The translations under genes were made by a program, and so were the position numbers. From Nocardia brasiliensis IFM 10847 (GTDB lineage Bacteria; Actinomycetota; Actinomycetes; Mycobacteriales; Mycobacteriaceae), in NCBI RefSeq assembly GCF_000710915.1, contig NZ_BAUA01000192.1:40894-104893 (forward strand): DNA of 64,000 nt, in the 5' to 3' direction. Below the pieces are notes generated by a model. The model was not told the origin of the DNA, ran no database searches, and saw only the letters and a program-made list of their open reading frames with translations. Shown here piece by piece: positions 16,783 to 24,225 of this stretch (position 1 is its first letter; the number at the start of each line of letters is the position of its first letter).

Positions 16783-17230
16783 GTGAGGGCTACGCGGATC
16801 GGACACCGGCACTTCGGGATCCGTCAGCCCGCGAATATTCCGCCGTGCGTGCGCGCACGGTCGGCGGCGCATGGTGGGCCTGCATGCGTTCGGCCTGCTC
16901 ACGGCGAGCCTGCGCACGGTGGGGCCTGCGCACGGTAAGCCTGTGTGTGGTGGGGTCTGCGTGTGGTGGACCTGCGCACGGTAAGCCTGTGTGTGGTGGA
17001 CCTGCGTGCGGTGGGCCTGCGCGCGGTGGGGCCTGCGTGTGGTGGACCTGCGTGCGGTGGCCTGCGCGGTGGGGTCTGCGTGTGGTGGACCTGCGTGCGG
17101 TAAGCCTGCGCACGGTGGGGCCTGCGTGCGGTAAGCCTGTGTGTGGTGGGCCTGCGTGCGGGGGTGGGGCAGCGCGCGTCCGTCGTCGGGTCCGGGACGC
17201 CATCGGCGATTCCGCGCCGTGCGTCCGGGG
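16783..17230. other. 448-bp spacer between paoC and xdhC, mostly repeat
   Basis: About 90 bp of unstructured sequence follows the paoC stop, then the 15-bp minisatellite at 16870-17165, then about 60 bp to the convergent xdhC stop. Apparent ORFs on both strands are periodic translations of the repeat, and none has a plausible start. Confidence 0.75.
16870..17165. repeat. 15-bp minisatellite, about 18 degenerate copies
   Basis: The unit is CCTGCGTGCGGTGGG. Variants change mainly the middle (TGCGTG, TGTGTG, TGCGCA) and the end (GTGGG, GTAAG, GTGGA), and a few copies have gained or lost one base. The length is a multiple of three, so it reads as a pentapeptide period on either strand until a frame-breaking copy. 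Confidence 0.85.
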
Positions 17231-18307
17231 TCAGCGGTGGATGGGGCCGTCGAGTCGGTCGAGCGGGCGGGCCGAGGCGGCGTTGCGTTCGGCGAGGATC
17301 TGGGCGGCGATGGAGATCGCGGTCTCGTCCGGGGTGCGGGCGTTGAGGTCCAGGCCGAGCGGGCTCTTCAGGCGGGCCAGGCGGCTCTCGGTGACTCCCG
17401 CCGCGCGCAGTCGCTCGGTGCGTTCGGCGTGCGTGCGCCGGGAACCGAGGGCGCCGACGAAACCGAGGTCGTCGAGGTCCAGCGCGGCCGCGATGGTCGG
17501 CACGTCGAACTTGGTGTCGTGGGTGAGCACGCAGACCACGGTGCGGCCGTCGACCCGCCCGGCCGCGTGCTCGGCACGCAGATAGCGGTGCGGCCAATCG
17601 ACGACGACCTCGTGCGCGGCCGGGAATCGGGCCGCGGTGGCGAAGGTTTCGCGCGCGTCCACGACGGTGACCCGATAGCCGAGTTGCCGGCCGGTACGGC
17701 TGAGCGCCCGGACGAAATCGTTGGCGCCGGCCAGGATCATGCGGGCGGGCGCGGCGAAGACCTGGACGAACACCCGCGGTCGCGGCGAGCTGTGCACTTC
17801 GCACTCGTCCGCGCCGACCAATCCGCTGCGTCCCGCGTCGAGCAGCGCGCGGGCGTCCCGGTCGACGCCGTGCCACGGTTCGGTGCTGTCCGAATGCACC
17901 AGTTGCCACGCACCGGCCGCGTCCATCCGGGTGGCCAACGCGACCGGCGTGCCCGCCTCGATGTCCTGCCGCAGCCGGGTGAGGATCGGGATCAGGTCGC
18001 GACTCACCGGCTCGACGAACACCTCGATCTCGCCACCGCAGGTCAAGCCGACCGCGATCCCGTCACCGTCGGCATAGCCGAACCGGTCGGTCACCGGTTG
18101 ACCGGTGTCGAGCACCTGCCGGGCGGACTCGACGACGGCCGCCTCCACGCAGCCACCCGAGACGGATCCGAGGACCGCGCCGGCGTCGGTGACGATCATC
18201 GCGGCGCCCAGCTCACGCGGTCCGGGACCGGTGGTATCGACCACCCGGGCCAGTGCCACCGGGCCTTGCGTCAGCGAAGCGATGAGTTGCTCGAGCATTG
18301 CGCGCAT
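17231..18307 (-). CDS. XdhC/CoxI-family molybdoenzyme maturation factor
   Basis: A 358-residue protein with the N-terminal XdhC_CoxI domain (ATVLGSVSGGCVEAAVVE-like core at about 45-65; CGGEIEVFVEP at about 110) and a C-terminal Rossmann domain (about 195-330; YRVTVVDARETFAT, VLTHDTKFDVP, GALGSRRTHAER). Such proteins insert sulfurated molybdenum cofactor into xanthine-oxidase-type enzymes, so paoC is the obvious client. The usual GxGxxA nucleotide loop reads LAGANDF, which is atypical. The ATG at 18307 lies 9 nt after GGGAGG; the GTG 6 nt upstream would be too close to that site. Confidence 0.85.
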   Translation of the reverse strand: MRAMLEQLIASLTQGPVALARVVDTTGPGPRELGAAMIVTDAGAVLGSVSGGCVEAAVVESARQVLDTGQPVTDRFGYADGDGIAVGLTCGGEIEVFVEPVSRDLIPILTRLRQDIEAGTPVALATRMDAAGAWQLVHSDSTEPWHGVDRDARALLDAGRSGLVGADECEVHSSPRPRVFVQVFAAPARMILAGANDFVRALSRTGRQLGYRVTVVDARETFATAARFPAAHEVVVDWPHRYLRAEHAAGRVDGRTVVCVLTHDTKFDVPTIAAALDLDDLGFVGALGSRRTHAERTERLRAAGVTESRLARLKSPLGLDLNARTPDETAISIAAQILAERNAASARPLDRLDGPIHR

Positions 18308-18473
18308 CGGCACGTACCTCCCTCGAGCTGAGCGACGGCAGTGTTGCCGCCGTACTACTCAGGGTAGCTATCCAGAAGCTATGTGGCCGCGTACGCGGTG
18401 CGCCCTGCGGTTTGCGCTGCACCGTGGCAAAAATAAAGGCCGCGGCGGCATAGACGAGGACCGCGGCGCGCGA

Positions 18474-18689
18474 TCAGGAGGATTCTTGCAACGCCTCGGG
18501 GACCGGCAACTCGACGAGTCGTTCCTCGGCCTCCGGCGAACTCGGCGAGTTCTCTTCGGCGAGTCGCGCCTGCAGGGCGGCGACGGTGAGCTGGCCGTAC
18601 GGTGCGGTGGGTCTGCGCAGGACGGTCACGGCAAGGACGAGCAGGCCGAACACCAGTACGGTGCCGCCGACGATGATGAGCGGGTTCAT
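18474..18689 (-). CDS. Small single-span membrane protein
   Basis: 71 residues. A hydrophobic helix (about 4-24, PLIIVGGTVLVFGLLVLAVTV) is followed by a basic RR and an acidic, proline-rich cytoplasmic tail. The ATG at 18689 is preceded by GGAGGCAGTG, and the start lies 22 bp after the stop of the 190-residue gene, so the two are co-transcribed. I do not recognise a family. Co-transcription suggests it anchors or assists the preceding protein, which is inference only. Confidence 0.6.
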   Translation of the reverse strand: MNPLIIVGGTVLVFGLLVLAVTVLRRPTAPYGQLTVAALQARLAEENSPSSPEAEERLVELPVPEALQESS

Positions 18690-18711
18690 CACTGCCTCCT
18701 CGGGTGACGCG

Positions 18712-19284
18712 TCAGTCGGTAGTTTCGCGGAGCACCAGACCGGTCGGGACCGTGCCGGTGCGGAAATAATTCGCGAAGATCGGGGCGGTTTCCTCGGCCG
18801 TCCACACTTCGTCCGGATAAATCCACGGTGCGGGCGCACTGTCGGGCACCTGGACGCAGATGCCGGGCTCGCCGTCTCGGCTGCCCGTCCGGCCGACGGT
18901 GAACCGCCGGGTGACGGCGTCGACGGTGTGGCAGAGCTCGACGACCACCGCATCGGCGGAGCCGGTGCACAACAGGTAGTTCGCGCCCGGCGCGGCGCTG
19001 ATCGCCGGGCTGATCTCGGTGGAGCGCATAGCGTCGGGCAGTCGGGTCAGCTGCACCGAGTAGCGGTGGTGACCGTCGAGCCTGCGGAGCGGGCGCAGGT
19101 AGCTCTCGATCGTTTCGCCCGCGCCGACGAACAGTTTCAGCCGATCGCTGTAGGTGACCCGATGGGTGGTGATGGTCGGTTCCGTCGCATCGACGGCCGC
19201 CGGACTCGTCGGCGCCTGTGGATCGCGCCGCACCGTGCGGACCGTCGGCGCGGAACTGGCTGCAAACGAACCTGGAACACTCAT
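18712..19284 (-). CDS. Uncharacterised 190-residue soluble protein
   Basis: No recognised domain. There is no signal peptide or membrane helix. The first 45 residues are Ala/Thr/Pro rich and probably disordered; the body (about 48-190) alternates strand-like segments (HRVTYSDRLKLFVGAGETIES, DAVVVELCHTVDAVTRRFTVG) and contains two cysteines. The ATG at 19284 is preferred over the in-frame TTG 18 nt upstream. The 71-residue membrane protein follows, and a helix-turn-helix gene precedes it on the same strand with a 150-bp gap that is AT-richer than its surroundings. Confidence 0.6.
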   Translation of the reverse strand: MSVPGSFAASSAPTVRTVRRDPQAPTSPAAVDATEPTITTHRVTYSDRLKLFVGAGETIESYLRPLRRLDGHHRYSVQLTRLPDAMRSTEISPAISAAPGANYLLCTGSADAVVVELCHTVDAVTRRFTVGRTGSRDGEPGICVQVPDSAPAPWIYPDEVWTAEETAPIFANYFRTGTVPTGLVLRETTD

Positions 19285-19434
19285 CGGAACTTCACCTATC
19301 AACGCTTAGTTATCTTCTAGCTATTCAACCATCGCATCGAGAATTCCCGAATGGAAGAGCAGCGTGACCTGTGCCACATCTGCGGGCGCGCAGGTATCAG
19401 GCCACGGTCCCGTGCGGTGTCGGACGGGTTGCGG

Positions 19435-20292
19435 TCAGCGGCGCAGACCCGGTGCGGGCAAACGGGTTTCGGGATCGTGGCGGTAGACCGGGGTGAGCAG
19501 TTCGGCTTCCAGCGGCTCACCGGTCGCGCGGTCGAACCGGCATGCGACGAGCACCGAGAACAAATGGGTCGCGGCGCGTTCGTGCAGCGTGGCCAACCGG
19601 GTGGCGAGCAAACGGATGGCACCGAGGGAGCCGGGCGGGTGCATGCCGTCGATCATCAGCAACGTGCCGCGCCCGTCCGGCCGCGGCAATCGGGCCAGGT
19701 ACGCGATGTCGTGCGGGTCGGGCCCGCCGGGCCGATAGACCCGCCGGGCCGCGCGGTCCTCGATCCCGCGCCGCGCGTCGCCCGCGCGGGCCACGGCCCG
19801 CCGCAACCGCGGGTCCGCCGCGATGAGCTGGCGCAGGCTGGGGGACAGCTCCGGCCCGCCGAGCACGATCAAGCCATCGCGACTCAGGTCGACCGGCCTG
19901 CCCGGCAGGAAGTGTTCGATCGAAGCGGTGAAACCGAGTTCGCGGAGCAGTTCGACCAGCCGGTGCGGCGCCGCCGGATCGGGCGCGCCGATCACCCGGC
20001 CCGCCCGCACCTCCGGCACCAGCACGGTCAGCGTCCCGTGGCCGAAGAACAAACCCTCCGGCGCGGGCCCCTGGGTGCTGACCTGGTGGATTCGCGCGCG
20101 GGAAAGCCCGGCTGCCGCACCGATTCTCGCGAACGTCCAGCCTTCGGCGTGCAGTTCGCGGATCACGGCACGGCGAATCCTGGTGAGTTCGTTGATCGTC
20201 TGCTGGGCCGCCGCCACCCCATCGGTGGCCGCCTTCAAACGCTCGACCTTGTCTTCGATCGCGAAAACTCGCGCCACGTCATCGGCCGACAT
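19435..20292 (-). CDS. Helix-turn-helix protein with an unassigned C-terminal domain
   Basis: 285 residues. Residues 1-40 form a predicted helix, followed by a sigma-factor-like or winged helix-turn-helix (about 38-75: VIRELHAEGWTFARIGAAAG, LSRARIHQV), a layout seen in many actinobacterial effector-associated regulators. The C-terminal 190 residues form an alpha/beta domain with repeated strand-helix units (VLVPEVRAGRV, LIVLGGPELSP, GTLLMIDGMHPPGSLGA) that I cannot assign. TAGACT at 20304-20299 (minus strand) is 6 nt before the ATG, supporting this start. It may regulate the unknown genes downstream or act as a sensor. Confidence 0.65.
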   Translation of the reverse strand: MSADDVARVFAIEDKVERLKAATDGVAAAQQTINELTRIRRAVIRELHAEGWTFARIGAAAGLSRARIHQVSTQGPAPEGLFFGHGTLTVLVPEVRAGRVIGAPDPAAPHRLVELLRELGFTASIEHFLPGRPVDLSRDGLIVLGGPELSPSLRQLIAADPRLRRAVARAGDARRGIEDRAARRVYRPGGPDPHDIAYLARLPRPDGRGTLLMIDGMHPPGSLGAIRLLATRLATLHERAATHLFSVLVACRFDRATGEPLEAELLTPVYRHDPETRLPAPGLRR

Positions 20293-20298
20293 GTGCGA

Positions 20299-20304
20299 AG
20301 TCTA
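20299..20304 (-). promoter_or_regulatory. -10 box of the helix-turn-helix gene, leaderless type
   Basis: TAGACT on the minus strand ends 6 nt before the ATG at 20292. Confidence 0.45.
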
Positions 20305-20392
20305 GACAGCTGGACACGCCAAGGTGTTTAGCTTTCTTGACACTGAGCCCTACTCGTGACTCGTATGGGCCAGTTCGATGATCTTGTGCGAG

Positions 20393-20809
20393 TCAGGTGG
20401 CGTCGGTATCGATCGGCGGACGCTCGTTGCGCTCCAACGGTTTTTCCAGCTTCGGCATCGGATAGTCGGGCATCGCGCCGCCGGTGCCGTAGATGTCCTT
20501 CTTGTCGGGCAGCGCGCTCTCCAGATTCTTCAGGATCGAATCGTCGCCGTTGAGAAGGTGTTTGGTGACCATCGAGCGCGGCGTCATACCGCGCAGTTCG
20601 TTCAGGTCGGCCAGCGGCTTGCGCAGGTCTTCGAATTCCGGGCCGAGTTCGTCCTTCAGCTGCGCGGTGGCGCCGCTGGCGTAGTCGCGCACCTGGCGCA
20701 GGCTGCGCGTGGTCCAGCGAACCGCGCCGGGCAGTCGCTCCGGTCCGAGGATCACGAGGGCGGCGACGAGCAAGATCATCATCTCGCTCCAGCCGATGTT
20801 GCTGAACAC
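20393..20809 (-). CDS. tatB: Twin-arginine translocase subunit TatB
   Basis: 138 residues. MFSNIGWSEMMILLVAALVI forms the single N-terminal membrane helix, followed by the conserved hinge LGPERLP and an amphipathic helix (AVRWTTRSLRQVRDYASGA), then an acidic, disordered cytoplasmic tail. TatB recognises twin-arginine signal peptides and hands cargo to TatC and TatA, which are not in this window. As in M. tuberculosis it lies next to the sigE-rseA-htrA genes, but with 294 bp between it and htrA. TAGCCT 6 nt before the GTG gives it its own leaderless promoter. Confidence 0.92.
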   Translation of the reverse strand: MFSNIGWSEMMILLVAALVILGPERLPGAVRWTTRSLRQVRDYASGATAQLKDELGPEFEDLRKPLADLNELRGMTPRSMVTKHLLNGDDSILKNLESALPDKKDIYGTGGAMPDYPMPKLEKPLERNERPPIDTDAT

Positions 20810-20815
20810 GTTTCC

Positions 20816-20821
20816 AGGCTA
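20816..20821 (-). promoter_or_regulatory. -10 box of tatB, leaderless type
   Basis: TAGCCT on the minus strand, 6 nt before the GTG start; this separates tatB transcription from htrA. Confidence 0.45.
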
Positions 20822-21103
20822 CCCGGCCACCCCACCAGCGGCTCAGTTGGATTCACAGCTGGGGAGCCCGCGGATCCGGCCGCCGAGACGCCGAACGAAC
20901 TGCGGGCAGCCGCCGCGACGACGACTGCCCGCACGATGCCCGGAACGACTACGCGTCGATCGACGCCTTGACCGTGATGGTGGCCGCCGAATGGGGGAGA
21001 CCTATCTCACAGACCGGTGGGTGAACTGGGGAGACTGCTGCGACGGACGCCATGCGGTACTGGAAGATTCACAGTTCCGTGGTCTGGGCCGGCACCGGGG
21101 GTG

Positions 21104-22651
21104 TCAGTCCGACTGCAAGGTGACCGGCACGTCGACCCGCCTGCCGTCGCGGATCAGCTGGACGGTCACGGTGTCGCCGATCTTGTTCAGCTGCACGGCG
21201 AGAACCAGCTCGTCGCGCGAGGTCACCTCGCGATCGCCGACCTTGACGATGACATCGCCCTCGACGATGCCGGCCTTTGCCGCCGGGCTGCCCGGCGTGA
21301 CGTCGGCGACCCGGGCGCCGGACATCACCTCGTTGGCCACGTTCTTGGTCTGCGCGCTGACGCCGAGTTGCGCGTGGTGCATGACGCCGTCGCGGATCAG
21401 GGTCTGCGCCACGTTGGTCACCTGATCGATCGGGATGGCGAAGCCGAGGCCGACCGAGCCGCCGGATTCACTGCGGATCGCGGTGTTGATGCCGACCAGC
21501 CGGCCCTCCATGTCGACCAGCGCGCCACCGGAGTTGCCGGGGTTGATCGAGGCGTCGGTCTGCACCGCGTCGATCACCGCTTTGGTATCACTGCCCTCGC
21601 CCTCGAGGGCGACCGGGCGGTGCAGCGCGCTGACGATGCCGGAGGTGACCGTCTTGCTCAAGCCGAGCGGCGAACCGATGGCCAGCACCTCGTCGCCGAC
21701 CTGGATGTTGTCGGACTTGCCGAGCTTGGCCACCGTGAGGTTCTTGACGTCGACCTTGAGCACCGCGAGATCGGTCTTCGGATCCCGGCCCACGATCTGC
21801 GCGGGCACCTTCGTGCCGTCGGAGAAGGTGACCTGGATGGTGGCCCGGTTGGTCTTGTCCTGGGCGGCCATCGACACCACGTGGTTGTTGGTGGTGATGA
21901 AACCTTGGCCGTCGATCACCACGCCGGAACCGGTCGCGCCGTTGTCGCCGACGGTGACCCGGATGGACACCACCGACGGCAGCACCGCGTTGGCCACCTT
22001 GGCGATCTGGCTGTGCGGCTGCTCGGTGTCGGCGCTCTGCTCCAGCGTGACCTTGCGTGAGGTGAGCACCGAAGCCTGCTCGGCGGTCAGCCTGCCGATG
22101 AGGCCGCCGAGCACACCGACCGCGAGCGCGAGCACGGCGAGCAACGCCAGCGCCTTGGGCGCGACCCGGGAGCCGAAAAGCACCTCACGGGCGCTCAACT
22201 GCCGCGCCTGCGGCAACGGCTCGGCGATGGGGGTAGGCACCGCGGGAGCGCCCAGTCGTGCGGCGGCGGCGGGATCACGCCACGGATCGACCGGACCCGC
22301 GACGGTCGCCGTGCCCTCGGCCGCGTCGGGGTCGCGCTGCAACAGTTCGGTGGAGCCTGCCGGACGGCCGAAAGCCTCGGCCAGCACCGCGTCCGGCGGA
22401 CGGTTCTGCAGATCCGTGCCGGCGACCGGAGCGGCGCCCCGGGGCAGCGGTTCGGCGAACGAACCCGACTGCCCGGACGGCCTGCGGAAGGCGCGGGCGG
22501 TATGCGTGTCGACATGCGGGCGATAAACCGGCCGCGGACCGAGTACGGGCGCGTCCGGCGGCCGCAGGTTCCCCCTGGGCGCCGAATCCGATTGCCTGCC
22601 CTGGACGCGATCCGGGGTCTCGGGCGATCCGGTATTCGTCGATTCCGTCAC
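21104..22651 (-). CDS. htrA: HtrA/DegP-like membrane serine protease (PepD)
   Basis: 515 residues. A long Pro/Arg-rich cytoplasmic region (1-165) is followed by one membrane helix (about 166-187), a trypsin-like domain with the triad H257 (NNHVVS), D294 (KTDLAVL) and S374 (GNSGG), and a C-terminal PDZ domain (about 425-515). It is an extracytoplasmic quality-control protease in the SigE envelope-stress pathway; M. tuberculosis HtrA2/PepD occupies the same place. The GTG start lies inside the first bases of the 77-bp repeat, so the rseA-htrA spacer is made almost entirely of repeat. Confidence 0.92.
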   Translation of the reverse strand: MTESTNTGSPETPDRVQGRQSDSAPRGNLRPPDAPVLGPRPVYRPHVDTHTARAFRRPSGQSGSFAEPLPRGAAPVAGTDLQNRPPDAVLAEAFGRPAGSTELLQRDPDAAEGTATVAGPVDPWRDPAAAARLGAPAVPTPIAEPLPQARQLSAREVLFGSRVAPKALALLAVLALAVGVLGGLIGRLTAEQASVLTSRKVTLEQSADTEQPHSQIAKVANAVLPSVVSIRVTVGDNGATGSGVVIDGQGFITTNNHVVSMAAQDKTNRATIQVTFSDGTKVPAQIVGRDPKTDLAVLKVDVKNLTVAKLGKSDNIQVGDEVLAIGSPLGLSKTVTSGIVSALHRPVALEGEGSDTKAVIDAVQTDASINPGNSGGALVDMEGRLVGINTAIRSESGGSVGLGFAIPIDQVTNVAQTLIRDGVMHHAQLGVSAQTKNVANEVMSGARVADVTPGSPAAKAGIVEGDVIVKVGDREVTSRDELVLAVQLNKIGDTVTVQLIRDGRRVDVPVTLQSD

Positions 22652-22800
22652 GACTCCGCCTCGCTAGCGCTCGGCTCCGCCGTGCCGAGGCGTGCTGTGC
22701 CTATGGTTCCCTCGCTCCGCTCGGTCACGACTCCGCCTCGCTAGCGCTCGGCTCCGCCGTGCCGAGGCGTGCTGTGCCTATGGTTCCCTCGCTCCGCTCA
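22647..22800. repeat. 77-bp element, two tandem copies
   Basis: Copies at 22647-22723 and 22724-22800 differ at only the last base; GTCACG recurs at the next period (22801). They fill the whole space between the rseA stop and the htrA start, and the htrA GTG lies inside the first copy. A diverged copy is at 59848-59931. The period is not a multiple of three. Confidence 0.9.
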
Positions 22801-22815
22801 GTCACGGACCAAACT

Positions 22816-23208
22816 CTACTTGCGCCACCACGTAGTCCACCGGGTCGCGGTGAACGAATCGGGCAGGAATCCGAAAACTGCCTCGTTGCGCGGAGTCGCG
22901 TGGGAACCGTTGGTGGATTGATTCGTCGCGCCGCCCGGCAATTCGGCCAGCGGAATACGGTTCAGGCTGTCGTGCAAGCCGGTCGGCAGCTGGATCGGGC
23001 CGGACTGGCGCAGCGCGATCCGGGCCTGCTGTTGCGCGTCGACCTCGGCCGCGCATTCCGGGCACTGGGAAAGATGTTGGGCGGCACGCAGATAGGCATT
23101 CATCCGCAACTCGCCGTCCACATAGGCCGCGATCGCCTCGCTGGCCAGATGCTCGGTGGGACGGAATCGAGGCGGACGACGACCGGGCGTACTGGAGTCG
23201 CCACTCAT
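22816..23208 (-). CDS. rseA: Anti-sigma-E factor RseA (zinc-binding)
   Basis: 130 residues. The ZAS anti-sigma motif is H45-x3-C49-x2-C52 (HLSQCPEC), preceded by the conserved STEHL-like PTEHLASEAIAAYVDGELRMN block also found in M. tuberculosis RseA (Rv1222). It binds and silences SigE in the cytoplasm until oxidative or envelope stress. The C-terminal half is poorly conserved with no membrane helix. The ATG at 23208 follows GAAGGGTGA. A GTG at 23274 overlapping the sigE stop (GTGA) would add 22 residues and bring the length nearer to the 154 residues of Rv1222, so it remains possible. Confidence 0.88.
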   Translation of the reverse strand: MSGDSSTPGRRPPRFRPTEHLASEAIAAYVDGELRMNAYLRAAQHLSQCPECAAEVDAQQQARIALRQSGPIQLPTGLHDSLNRIPLAELPGGATNQSTNGSHATPRNEAVFGFLPDSFTATRWTTWWRK

Positions 23209-23270
23209 TCGGTGTTCACCCTTCCAACCGACATCATCCGATCCGTAGGGCGATGCCGGCGTTGTCCGGC

Positions 23271-23927
23271 TCACCCGATATTCGCTTCAGCGGCGAACCG
23301 CTGCTCACTTCCATTATGCGCAAGGTGGTCACGCAATGCCTGCCGCCCACGATGAATCCGGCTGCGCACGGTGCCGAGTTTCACCCCGAGCGTAGCGCCG
23401 ATCTCCTCGTAGGACAGCCCTTCGATGTCACACAGCACCACCGCGGCGCGGAATTCCGGGGCCAGCGAATCCAGGGCGGATTGCAGGTCCGGATCGAGAC
23501 GGGCGTCGTGGTAGGCCTGTTCCGGGTCGGGACCCTCGGAGGGCACCCGATCGTAATCCTCGGGCAGCGCTTCCATCCGGATGCGATTGCGGCGCCGGAC
23601 CATGTCCAAGAACAGGTTCGTGGTGATGCGGTGCAGCCAGCCCTCGAAGGTGCCCGGCTGGTAATTGGACAGCGAGCGGAACACCCGGATGAACGTTTCC
23701 TGGGTGAGGTCCTCGGCGTCCTGCGCGTCGCCGGAAAGACGGTAGGCCAGGCGATAGACCCGGTCGGCGTGTTCGCGGACCAGATCGTCCCAGGACGGCA
23801 TCGCCGACCGGTCGCCGGTGGCATCGAAAGCAGCGGTCCCGGTCAGGTCGGCGGCCTCGGCGGCCTCGGACTCGATCGGCAGGATCTGCTCGGGCAGGGT
23901 GGCGTACTCACGCGCCGCATCGACCAT
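23271..23927 (-). CDS. sigE: ECF RNA polymerase sigma factor SigE
   Basis: 218 residues. After a variable N-terminal 45 residues come sigma region 2 (about 46-115: SWDDLVREHADRVYRLAYRL, DAEDLTQETFIRVFR, the -10 recognition helix) and region 4 (about 155-205: LDSLAPEFRAAVVLCDIEG, YEEIGATLGVKLGTVRSRIH). The closest known relative by order and sequence is M. tuberculosis SigE, controlling the envelope-stress regulon including htrA. The ATG at 23927 follows AGTAGGAGGTAGCCCC. Its leader contains an ECF-type promoter candidate and a hairpin. Confidence 0.93.
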   Translation of the reverse strand: MVDAAREYATLPEQILPIESEAAEAADLTGTAAFDATGDRSAMPSWDDLVREHADRVYRLAYRLSGDAQDAEDLTQETFIRVFRSLSNYQPGTFEGWLHRITTNLFLDMVRRRNRIRMEALPEDYDRVPSEGPDPEQAYHDARLDPDLQSALDSLAPEFRAAVVLCDIEGLSYEEIGATLGVKLGTVRSRIHRGRQALRDHLAHNGSEQRFAAEANIG

Positions 23928-23980
23928 GTGGATGGGGCTACCTCCTACTAGGGACCGGTAAACTCGGAACCACGCTCCGA

Positions 23981-23998
23981 TCCGAAATCTCTTTCGGA
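23981..23998. promoter_or_regulatory. Small hairpin in the sigE leader
   Basis: TCCGAAA and TTTCGGA (7-bp arms) enclose TCTC, 54 nt upstream of the sigE ATG. It could be a leader structure or a protein site. Confidence 0.4.
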
Positions 23999-24021
23999 CC
24001 TGGAACCGTTACGTACGGATA

Positions 24022-24050
24022 CAACCGACAACCTGTCTGTCGTTGTTCCC
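24022..24050 (-). promoter_or_regulatory. sigE: Candidate autoregulatory SigE promoter
   Basis: The minus strand reads GGGAAC (24050-24045), then 17 nt, then CGGTTG (24027-24022). GGAAC with a GTT-containing -10 is the ECF SigE/SigH-type promoter pattern of mycobacteria. It would give a leader of roughly 90 nt. Confidence 0.45.
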
Positions 24051-24212
24051 GCGTCCCGCGTCGATCCGGTCAGTGGTCTTGCGTTGCTCCTACTCTTTCC
24101 TGTCCTGATATGGCCTGTGTATGGAGATGCTGAGCGCTGCCTGAGAAAAATCGGCCCGCAGATTGCTCGGCGGGGCGTGTTGTTCGGAACGCCGATAACC
24201 GGCGGCCAGCAC

Positions 24213-24218
24213 TAACCT
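24213..24218 (+). promoter_or_regulatory. -10 box of the O-methyltransferase gene, leaderless type
   Basis: TAACCT ends 7 nt before the GTG at 24226. Confidence 0.45.
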
Positions 24219-24225
24219 CATAGGC

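Noticed and set aside
16790..17203. 137-codon ORF rich in Pro, His and Gly (AGPPH periods) on the minus strand
   Set aside because: It is a translation of the 15-bp minisatellite. Period slips break the pattern, and there is no start signal.
22647..22800. The tandem 77-bp copies as a CRISPR array
   Set aside because: Two contiguous copies with no spacers, and no cas genes anywhere in the window.
22258..23355. 365-codon plus-strand ORF through the 77-bp repeats
   Set aside because: Antisense to htrA, rseA and sigE; its repeated peptide comes from the 77-bp element read in two frames.
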